Shown piece by piece: positions 11,122-21,700 of a stretch of 64,000 nucleotides of DNA. Each line of letters starts with the position of its first letter. Position 1 is the first letter of the stretch. A program made the position numbers and the translations under genes. A model generated the notes under the pieces. It was not told where the DNA came from. It did no database searches and saw nothing but the letters and a program-made list of their open reading frames with translations. This DNA is from Nemertoderma westbladi (lineage: Eukaryota; Xenacoelomorpha; Nemertodermatida; Nemertodermatidae): assembly GCA_032718475.1 (NCBI GenBank), contig JAUCBJ010008670.1, positions 27,923 through 91,922 of the forward strand. The letters are read 5' to 3'.

Positions 11122-11269
11122 TCTGTTGCCATGGCAACGAGATCGATGACCACCAATTTTTTTTTCAAAATTTTTATTCATGCATCGAGTACAATAGATT
11201 AAAGCAATAAAAAGAATGACTCGTGAAATCGGACATCTATCTGGTTCCGTGTATATTTAGTATTCCATG
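11122..11269 (-). repeat. P-type transposon right terminal inverted repeat
   Basis: Partner of 8234-8381, same length and no mismatch seen. The 7-bp repeat GTTTACC follows at 11270-11276. Confidence 0.95.
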
Positions 11270-11276
11270 GTTTACC

Positions 11277-11871
11277 GTTTATCCCCATCCCATTGTTTGC
11301 AGTTTGCTTCAAATGTATTATTTTATGACGATTAGTAATCCTCCCCCCCCCCCCCCCCCCCCCCCGAGTAAATTGACTTGTAAATTGCAAGTTAGCTTCC
11401 CGATGCAGATTGTAACCCACTCAGCTAGTTTGGAAATTAGGGGTGCAGTTTTTGTATAATTTCATAGTTTTTATAATTTTCATAGTTTTCTATGATTTCA
11501 TAGTTTTTACGACTTTGTTAATAGTGAACAATAGGGAACTTTCCCAGAATTCGTGTTTTCGAGACTAAGGTGAATTATTGAGTGCAGATTTTCAGTATTG
11601 TTGCATAATTAAAAATTGTTTTGTACAATATTACAAAGTAAATTACATTCGTTAAGTTTATTTTACGGAATTTCACCAGATTCCCCGTTTCGGGGAATGT
11701 ACTGTAGATTTAAGTTCGTGATATATTAATTTATTATTATTTTGTTTGTATTTATTCCATAACCGTCAATTTTACTGTTTTGTATTGTAGTACATATTTG
11801 AGATAGTGATTATATATAATATCCCACGTTTGCCATTCTTAGTGTACGTTTAATTAAATTTTGTTTTTCTA
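11277..11871. other. AT-rich DNA with poly(C), no gene
   Basis: Contains a 23-bp poly(C) at 11343-11365, short TTTCATAGTTTT repeats near 11459-11510, and a hairpin CCCCGTTTCGGGG near 11681. No coding signal. Confidence 0.5.
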
Positions 11872-12158
11872 CACGTTTAATCTATGATATTTTCCTAATT
11901 TTCGGTAACGTTGGCTGTTGGCATATTTAGGAATTTGATAATTATGCTGAAAAATACCTTAAGAAATATACAGTATTTATAATTAGTGTGGAATATACTG
12001 TAGTTTAACTTTAACCCAGTCGGGAGTTTGATGTCTCTTACTGTCATATACCGCTACCGGTTTTTAGGCCATTGTATTATATTGCTGTATTGTACTTTTT
12101 GCTTACGTTAGTCAGTTAATTAATTATTTAACTTTTAATTATCTTAAGGGGCTATTAA
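11872..12158 (-). repeat. Right arm of the ~290-bp inverted repeat
   Basis: Reverse-complement partner of 1174-1473. It shares GTTACCGAAAATTAGGAAAA (inverted), the CTAACGTAAGCAAAA and AATACAGCAATATAATACAA stretches, and AATAGCCCC at the outer end. Confidence 0.8.
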
Positions 12159-12613
12159 AACTCCAGCCCCACCACCCCCTTGTAATGCTGAAAGATAGCC
12201 CATTAATTTCTGGACTAAATGAAACTCAATATTAAACAAATGAGTAAACAGGATTGGAAGATATGAGCGAATTAGACACAAACATGCCAAACCTCCCTAC
12301 CCTCCCCTACATCAGTTTAAACATGTCTTAGATATAGAAATCTACAAAAATAGCTTACAAAGCTTACTTTGAAGCTTACTTAAAAATAGCTTACTTTGTG
12401 TTTTTACACACAAACACTGTCAAACACTTCCCGTCTTATGTTTACAGTTTAGTAGGATAGAATTTGAGGACGAGTTAGAGGCTGCCTATATATCCAAATA
12501 AATAAATTAATTCGATATCAAAATAAAAGGTTACAGAGACACTATTTCTATTTTCTTTTGCCTAATCTTCTCTTAATTGCCACTTTTTCATCAACAATTA
12601 TTTGATTTCCAAG
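12159..12613. other. Presumed intron or upstream DNA of the CAP-ShKT gene
   Basis: No certain exon. Short repeats of ATAGCTTAC lie near 12350-12396. An acceptor-like site at 12447 opens a short frame (12448-12498) containing EFEDELEAA, resembling the CAP N-terminus, but it meets a stop without any GT donor. Confidence 0.4.
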
Positions 12614-12763
12614 TTGTTCAATGGCCCATGGAATTATGGACAATACACCAGAATATCTGTATTACAAGAGTATCTACCCAGGGGGATTGGGCCAGAATAT
12701 CCACAGTGATGGTAGCGCTGCAATACTGGAAGAAGCATTGTTTAATTTCTATGATGAAGTGCA
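12614..12763 (+). CDS. CAP-domain exon (middle of the fold)
   Basis: In phase 2 it encodes CSMAHG..., then GGLGQNIHSDG and LFNFYDEV. These match the CAP blocks C-x2-H, G-x-N-I and W/F-YDEV that precede the second conserved His. The donor is CA|GTGAGT. Joining to 13524 keeps the frame and continues the CAP pattern (YDEVQLFN). Confidence 0.85.
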
Positions 12764-15700
12764 GTGAGTTGTTTATGTTTACTCTCAATCCATTTGTATT
12801 TAGTATATTACATTACATTCAACTAAGAGTATAGATACGAGGTCCAACTCACAAAAACAGTAAGTAGTATTCAGGAGCTTATCAACAACAAATATCTAGA
12901 GCTGCCTTTCACAAGTGTAACTTAATAATATATCGAGCATATCCTACTTAGCCACTTGTGGTATGTTGCAGTACTAGTCCATAACTTACTGGAGATGTTT
13001 TCTTTGTCTTAATTTACAATTAATTGAGAAAGACAGCTATTAGCTATTTAAAGCTTGTGAATGTACTACACTTTATCTACTTGTATTTTATTATTTCCCC
13101 GTATTCAAATATATCATATTTTGAGTAAGATAGAATATCATTAATTATAGTTATGGTATGCCTAATTCTAATAGTGGGGTCGCTTGAGGCTAAAAAATAG
13201 CAAAATCGTTAATTGCCGGACAAAAGCATGAAAATGTCTCTGCTAGGGAAATTGTTAATTCTTTTGGTACACAGGCTCAGATTAATTTACATATTTATTT
13301 ACATATATAGTCACATTTTCATGCTTTTGTCCGGTAATTAACGTTTTTCACCTTAAGCGACAACCCCACTATATGCCTAAGATCTATTTCTTGAATTCAA
13401 TGCTTAATTAAATAAAAATAAAACTTCACTGAAAATTTCACTGAAGCTGTAATTAATTAATTAGTTACCAGACTTCCTTCACACACCTACTCACTTCATT
13501 GATTTTCAAATTTTATTTGCAAGGCTTTTCAACATGAATAACTGGAAATGCATGGGATTCCCCAATAATCCATCTGTCTCTGATTGGCTAGCCTGTGGAC
13601 ACTTTGACCAAATGATGAGAGAAGGATTGACAAGAATAGCCTGTGCCAGGGGTGAAACCTGCAAGTTTTTGGTTTGCGAGTATTTTACTGGTGTCAACCG
13701 TCTGATACCATGGTGCGATCCTGCACAGCCCGACTATGAACAATGTTTGTTTGTAAGTAATTATTATCATCTAAAATATACATGAAACAAAGCAAGTAAT
13801 TATTTCTTCTAGATTATTCTTTCGATGCAATCAAAATTCACTCATCCCTTTCCAGGGGAAAATCGACGCAAATAACAATTGATTACTTGCAAAATATAAC
13901 TGTAAGCTGTACAATTGATTGTGTGTTCAATAAAATATGTTTTTATGTTATAAAGTATTGTGTGTGAAATTCCACAGCGAGAGTTAATATTTCGACATAA
14001 ATATGTTGCATTTGGTGAACTTTGTTTCTGGATGTGCTCAATATAAATAATTCCCCCCAACTTTTTAAATGACCAAAAGGGAATAGCTATTCCTCATAAG
14101 AAAATGTAAGGAGAAACACACCACATCAATGGGGCATGGAATAGGAAAACCTACGAGTGTATTTATTGAATGTATTTATGCTACACGAAGTGGGGCCTTC
14201 GCGCAGCACGTGAAATGAGTTAATGCTAAGTATCAACTCGAAAGGATTATAAAAACATAGGAGAAGATTTTCCCGGAAAACGTTAACCCTCTAGCGGGAG
14301 ACTGGGTAACTGAAGAAGGAAGGATTAGTTTCCCTACAAAGCCACATCCTATGGTCTATTACATATCTACCAAGTTTCCGATTGACGGATCATAAATAAC
14401 GAAATGTTGGAAGGTTTTCACTTTCATACATTTAGCCCTCTAGCGGCATATTAAAGAACTACGGATCGATCACCTTCCTCACAAAGACGAGGCATGTGGT
14501 CTAGTACATACCGGTACTGTATATTCCAAAATTCAGCTTAAATAGATTAAGATCAAGGAATTCGCAAAGGTTATCACTTTCCTACATTTCGCCCTCTAGC
14601 GGCAGACTCGAAAACTCCGGACCGATTACTGTCCACACAAAGACTTAGGATGTCTTCTAGTACATATATGACAAGTTTCAGCGTAATCAGATCATAAACA
14701 ACTAAATGGAAGAATAATTTCACATTCGGGACATTTCGCCCTCTAGCGGCAGACTGGAGAACTGCAGACAGATTAGCCTCCTTTGAAATTTACAGCTAAT
14801 GGTCTAGTACATACTTCCCAAGTTTCAGCTTAAACGGATTAAAAGCAAAGAAATGGGTGGCCATTTAATGTTTAGACATGTGGCCCTCTAGCGGGAGACT
14901 GGAAAACTTCGGACCGATTACAATCCACACAAAGACTCAGGATGTCTTCTAGTACATATATGACAAGTTTCAGCGTAATCAGATCATAAACAACTAAATG
15001 GAAGAATAATTTCACATTCGGGACATTTCGCCCTCTAGCGGCAGACTGGAGAACTGCAGACAGATTAGCCTCCTTTGAAATTTACAGCTAATGGTCTAGT
15101 ACATACTTCCCAAGTTTCAGCTTAAACGGATTAAAAGCAAAGAAATGGGTGGCCATTTAATGTTTAGACATGTGGCCCTCTAGCGGGAGACTGGAAAACT
15201 TCGGACCGATTACAATCCACACAAAGACTCAGGATGTCATCTAGTACATATATGACAAGTTTCAGCGTAATCAGATCATAAACAACTAAATGGAAGAATA
15301 ATTTCACATTCGGGACATTTCGCCCTCTAGCGGCAGACTGGAGAACTGCAGACAGATTAGCCTCCTTTGAAATTTACAGCTAATGGTCTAGTACATACTT
15401 CCCAAGTTTCAGCTTAAACGGATTAAAAGCAAAGAAATGGGTGGCCATTTAATGTTTAGACATGTGGCCCTCTAGCGGGAGACCATTGCACTGATGGTGT
15501 CTGAAAGTCTCTCAAAAATCTCAACTTTTGCTCATATTGATACCTACAAATTTTCAACTTGGCAGCTTTAAATCCGACAAAGTTATTAGCATGTCAAAAT
15601 CGTAACGACGACGACAACGACGACGACGACAACGACGACGACGACAACGACGACGACGACGACGACGACAACTATTTGCATAAATTGACCCACCCCCTAA

Positions 15701-18700
15701 CAGTGTCAATTCGCTAAGGCTCCGCCAACTTCGTGGCTCGCCCCACAAATATTCATGATTACAATTCAATCATGATACTGATGCAGGAAACATAGGGTGA
15801 CAGTCATTTAATAAAAATTCCGCAATGGGAAATGATAATAGATTTTTGTAATATTTTTTATGAAATTATTTATCAGGACATGCAAGTAGAGCAGTTCTTT
15901 AACGAAGGGACCCAATGCAGTGCCTGTCTGGATGGCCGTGTCTGTCGGGGTGGTTTGTGTGCCCTTCCTGATGAAGAGAGGGATCTGGTAGAAGAATTAC
16001 CAAATTGCTCCAATGATGCACATCAAGATGTTAGTTTAGAACTGAACAATTAATTGAACTTTTAAATTAGTGTATTCACACTTACACACTTAAATTGGTT
16101 ATATTCCTTATTATTTAGACTGTTATGTAATTTGTAGTTTTTATATTCGTTATTTTATAGACTGTTATTTTAATGCCTATTGTTTTTACATATTCATAAT
16201 TAATGTATTTTAATTAGTAATTTCATTAGAAATCTTTTTTATTAAGAACATTCAACAACAACAACATTTATTTTATAATTAACACACCACAATTGTCTTT
16301 TGATGTGTTTAATTTGATTTACACAAAGTCAAGTCCTGAAAAATAGTGTTGTTATTCAGGTACCTGGCATCCTGCAATTATACAGTACAATAATACTGTA
16401 GTAACACTACAGACAAACACAGTCCAAATTTATAAACACAGTCAAATAACGAGAGCTAGATTGCTGTAACTGCCTACCCTATTGCTGTATTGCCTATGGC
16501 TGCCAATTTATCAGATAACAGACTACAGTTTAACAACAATAGTAGATTAAATGCACTTACAAACAAAGAACAGAAAGAGGAGCTAATTAGGCGCAAGCTG
16601 CCTAGCTCTGGAGCTAAGGCCACTCTTTTGTTGCGATTGCAAACATATGCAAATGAACATACCCATTACCGGTAACTTTGGAACCGGATTTTGAAAAAAT
16701 TGAGATACAAACACCGTGTACGCTAATGATACTCACAATAGCAACTCGGATGTTGAAACAATTAACGATGACGAGTTGCGAAAAGAAGTACGACTATCAA
16801 GTTCAGTCGTCTTAGGTGGAGCAGTGGAACTAACTGGCGAGTTACAATCCCTACCGGTTACTACTGCAGATAGACCTGAAGCAGTATCACCATTGTCTGT
16901 CGCCTACTGTACTCCTCAATCCTACAACCGCTCATATACCGGTACCCCTAACTGGAATACATATCGGTACAGTCAGAGTGAAACCTTTACCCGACTTACT
17001 GGTACATTCAGTCCGAACCAGGAAACAGACTACTGATCTTCAGACAACCAACGCCTGTTAGACGATCTACTTCAACGTGTAAATACACTAGAAATGGTAC
17101 TGACACAATTGAAAGCCATACGCCAAGGAGACATGATTCGAATATCACAACTTGAGGACAAGATCGAAAGAATAAACAATCAACCTAGGTCCACTGATAA
17201 TGTAAACATAACAGTAAATGATGGTGGTATAGGTACAGGTAATAATAAAGTTAACTCCAACTCATCCATAAATTACCAAAAAGTACCGGTTGTATATTTG
17301 GAACCTCCAGTACCCTCGCGAATGTCCCTCACATCAGTCAACTCAACCTTGACTGGTAACGAGAATGTAGCTTCCCAAACAAGCTCAACGAATACCATAA
17401 TTCCTATACCTAATTATATATATAATATACACTGTGTCCCGTAATATAGTGCCATTTTCTGATGACACGGACACCCCCCCCCCCCCCCCCCAGATTCTTC
17501 TACAAATCTGTATCATATTGCTTGAACTTTGAAACACAACTAGTTCCACTCACCGTGGTTGACCCCATGAAGCCGGAATTTTCGATTCTGCCTTTAAATT
17601 TTTTTTTATAGGCGTTTTAAAAAAATGGCTTTTGCGAAATCGCACCCTCCGTATCGTGGCCATTCTTCTCATTAGTCGTAATTTGTTCATATCATTAGAA
17701 AGCTTAGCTTGCCTTGCAAGGATTCGAAATATGTAACAATATCTGAATTTCGTTGAGAAACAACTGAGATATAGGCGTTCAAAGATTACAAGAAGTATCA
17801 TTCGCTGAAGGACATTTATTATATTCAACTAGAAAGCCTGTGGCCCTTCGGGCCACAGCTTTCTAGTGCACGTGCAGATGATATATGAATATGTGTGAGA
17901 GATTTGAGAACTGCATACGGAACAGACACCATCATTAAATAAAACACCACCCCCATAAGAGATAACTGTCAAGTTTCAACTTTAGGCAGATTGTAAATAA
18001 CAAAATTTCCAGAAAATGATCACTTTCAGATCCACCCTCTACCTGCGGACTGGTGAAATGCAGACGGCGCTGCAGTTTGGTAAAGATTGGGTTTATGGTG
18101 AAGTAAAATGCCTGCCTTTCATGTTTCAGCTTAAACAGATTGTAAATAACAAAATTGGTGTAGATGTTCACATTCAGACATTTCACCCTCTAGCGGTAGA
18201 CTGAAGAACTGTAGACGACTCTGGGACTCCGTAAAGATACAGAATATGCTGTAGTAGACTCCTGCCAAGTTCCAGCTCAATAGGATTAAAAAGAACCAAA
18301 TGGGATGAGGTGTTCACTATCAGATATTTCGCCCTCTAGCGGCAGATACGGACTGCCACCAGCGGGGATCGAACCCGCGTCTCCCGAAAAACGTTCAGTT
18401 ATGCTAACCACTTAGAACTCTGTGACTCCGAAAAGGTACAGCCTATGCTGTAGTAGAAGCCTACCAAGTTTCAGTCTAAACCGTTAGTAAATAACAAGTT
18501 GGAGAAGATGTTAACTTTCAGACATTTCACCCTCTAGCGGTAGACTGGGGAAGTGAATAGGATTCTGCAACCCCGTAAAGATACAGCCTATGATGTAGTA
18601 GATACCAACCAAGTTTCAGCTCAAAATGATTAAAAAGAACCAAATGGGATGAGGTTTTCACTATCAGACAATTCGCCCTCTAGCGGCTGACTGTGGAACT

Positions 18701-21700
18701 GTAGATGACTCTACTACTCCGCAAAGATATAGCCTATGCTATAGTAGATGCCTACCAAGTTTCAGTCTAAAAGGATTGTAAATAACAAAGTTGGAGGAGA
18801 TGTTAACTTTCAGACATTTCGCCCTCTAGCGGTAGACTGGGGAATTGTAGACGACTCTGCGACTCAGTAAAGATACAGCCTTTGCTGTAGTAGATGCCTA
18901 CCAAGTTTCAGTCTAAACGGATTGTAAATAACAAAGTTGGAGAAGATGTTAACTCTCAGACATTTAGCCCTCTAGCGGTAGACTGGGGAATTGTAGACGA
19001 CTCTGTGACTCAGTAAAGATACAGCCTTTGCTGTAGTAGATGCCTACCAAGTTTCAGTCTAAACGGATTGTAAATAACAAAGTTGGAGAAGATGTTAACT
19101 CTCAGACATTTCGCCCTCTAGCGGTAGACTGGGGAATTGTAGACGACTCTGCGACTCAGTAAAGATACAGCCTTTGCTGTAGTAGATGCCTACCAAGTTT
19201 CAGTCTAAACGGATTGAAAATAACAAAGTTGGAGAAGATGTTAACTCTCAGACATTTAGCCCTCTAACGGTAGACTGGGGAATTGTAGACGACTCTGCGA
19301 CTCAGTAAAGATACAGCCTTTGCTGTAGTAGATGCCTACCAAGTTTCAGTCTAAACGGATTGTAAATAACAAAGTTGGAGAAGATGTTAACTTTCAGACA
19401 TTTCGCCCTCTAGCGGTAGACTGGGGAATTGTAGACGACTCTGCGACTCAGTAAAGATACAGCCTTTGCTGTAGTAGATGCCTACCAAGTTTCAGTCTAA
19501 ACGGATTGTAAATAACAAAGTTGGAGAAGATGTTATCTCTCAGACATTTAGCCCTCTAACGGTAGACTGGGGAATTGTAGACGACTCTGCGACTCAGTAA
19601 AGATACAGCCTTTGCTGTAGTAGATGCCTACCAAGTTTCAGTCTAAACGGATTGTAAATAACAAAGTTGGAGAAGATGTTAACTTTCAGACATTTCGCCC
19701 TCTAGCGGTAGACTGGGGAATTGTAGACGACTCTGCGACTCAGTAAAGATACAGCCTTGGCTGTAGTAGATGCCTACCAAGTTTCAGTCTAAACGGATTG
19801 TAAATAACAAAGTTGGAGAAGATGTTAACTCTCAGACATTTAGCCCTCTAACGGTAGACTGGGGAACTGTGGACAACTCAGTGACTCCGGAAATATACAG
19901 CCTATGCTGCTGCTGCAGTATATAGCAACCAAGTTTCAGCTCAAAAGCATTAAAAACAACCCAATGAGATCAGGTTTTCAGTATCGAACAATTCGCCCTC
20001 TAGCGGCAGACGGTGGAACTTCAGACGGCTCTGAGTATTACATTGCAACAAGTTAGGGCAAGACCTATCTAACGAGCTATAGTAAGCGAGATTTCATCGA
20101 GATTAGATGTATAATATTAGATAAAATAATAATACAGTAAGTATAGGCCTACAGAAATAATTATTTTACTTTTAATATTCATAACAGTAAAACAAAAATG
20201 TTATAAACCTCTCCTTCCATAAAGCCAATGATTGAGAAAGCAGAATTACTCTTGAGCAGTTCGCAACAGACAACCCAAACCCACCCCAATCAACACTCCA
20301 GCCTGCTTGCTCCTTATCTGTGCCCAGCCAGCTAGCTGCGAGTTCAATAATTACCTTAACGTTGCTATGATACAGAAAACAATCCTTCCCTATTCAATAA
20401 CTATACGCCAATTCGATCCTGCTTGGCGAATATGACATATTTATACACTATTTGATTTTTAATCAATAAATAATCATACATATTTATATTAAACACTCGA
20501 ATAAAATAAAAACTTTGTGAGAATGGGACACGGCGAATCTACTCATGTTAATTTTATACCAGATGGGATAAATGTTACCCCTCTAAATCATTAATTACCG
20601 ATAGAAGAACCGAAATAATTCGATAAATTTCGCCCGAAAATCACGAAAATCGCCCAGCGGCAGACGGGTGAACTTCCGACGGCTCTGAGTATTACGTTGC
20701 AACGAGTTAGGGCGAGACCTTTCTAACGAGATATAGCAAGCGAGATTTCATCGAGATGGGTTCGATTGTATAGCCGATGACAAACACACAGACAGACAAT
20801 CGATATTTATATATATAGATAAATACACAATATTCTAGAAAGTGTTATTTATTTTATGAGTTGGTAGGCAGCAGCAGGATGCCTATCCAATAGATCTATT
20901 GTGTAGCTAGTCATACTTAAACAAAATGTTCCAGAACATCGTGTATTTATTAAATAGAATAAATGGCTTTCAGTGAACAATAATTCTTGCAATCTTTGAA
21001 CGCCTATATCTCAGATATTTCTCAACGAAATTCAGATATTGTTACATATTATGAATCCTTGCAACGCAAGCTTTCTAATGATATGAAAAAATTACGACTA
21101 ATGCGAAGAATGGCCACGATACGGAAGGTGCGATTTCGCAAGACACTTTTTTAAAACGCCTATAAAAAAATTTAAAGGTAAAATCGAAAATTCCGGCTTC
21201 ATGGGGTCAACCACGGTGAGTTGAACTAGTTGTGTTTCAAAGTATAATCAATATGATAAAGATTTGTAGAAAAATCTGGGGGGGGGGGGTCCGTGTCATC
21301 AGAAAATGACACTATATTACGGGACATGGTGAATATTAATATTGTAAGAATTCAAAAGGTGACAACTTATATGATCAATCACTAAAAATTTATTTTACAG
21401 GTACCTACAAAACTAACATATTACAATAAATGTAAAGTCTGATTTGCTGATGGCTGTATCACGAATCACCGGTAGGTGCATTTTGTGAATTTTTGCATTT
21501 TATATGTAAATGGAAGTCGGGGTAGCTCAGTTGGTTGAGCGCTGGGCCGCAATCTAATGGGTAGTAGCTCTCGAAAGAGGAGCCTTTGGGGTCACCTCCG
21601 GCTTCGGCCGACTGTTTGCTTGCTTTTACATGTAAATGGGGTCTGTAATAAGTGTCAAATGCATGGCTAGGTCCAATTCGACATTTGGAATATTTATTCG

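Larger units (their letters stand above)
8234..11269 (-). mobile_element. P-type (THAP9-like) DNA transposon, 3.04 kb
   Basis: Bounded by perfect 148-bp terminal inverted repeats (8234-8381 and 11122-11269) beginning CATGGAATAC and flanked by the direct repeat GTTTACC (8227-8233 and 11270-11276). CATG-type ends and a 7-8-bp target duplication match P elements. The transposase reads on the - strand: a THAP DNA-binding exon, then an RNase-H-like DDE body. Identical ends imply a recent insertion, yet the body has frame changes, so this copy may have been moved in trans or may carry assembly indels. Confidence 0.92.
17829..20820 (+). mobile_element. Satellite-carrying element, copy 3 (long array)
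   Basis: Starts at the hairpin with ...GTGGCCCTTCGGGCC...GTGCACGTG, comparable to the 5' module of copies 1 and 2. It continues with divergent core monomers (17935-18820), a homogeneous 146-bp array, then a different tail. The tail sequence GTTAGGGC-AGACC...GCGAGATTTCATCGAGAT occurs twice (~20027-20100 and ~20677-20755) and ends CAGACAGACAATCGATATTT...TAGATA. It lies between two inverted MITE copies inside an intron. Confidence 0.65.

Noticed and set aside
12448-12500. Short frame with EFEDELEAA that could be an upstream CAP exon
   Set aside because: Position and wording are tempting, but no GT donor precedes the stop and a U12-type AT-AC reading does not restore the frame to exon 12614.
12835-12859. 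25-bp candidate microexon (acceptor ATAG, donor GTAAGT) after the first CAP exon
   Set aside because: It ends in phase 0 while exon 13524 needs phase 2; joining 12763 directly to 13524 keeps the CAP motif.
15554-15769. Arg-rich 71-codon - strand frame
   Set aside because: Translation of the (ACG)n microsatellite.
21514-21629. Functional tRNA gene
   Set aside because: Only the A-box half is tRNA-like, there is no B box or acceptor stem, and target duplications show it is a SINE.
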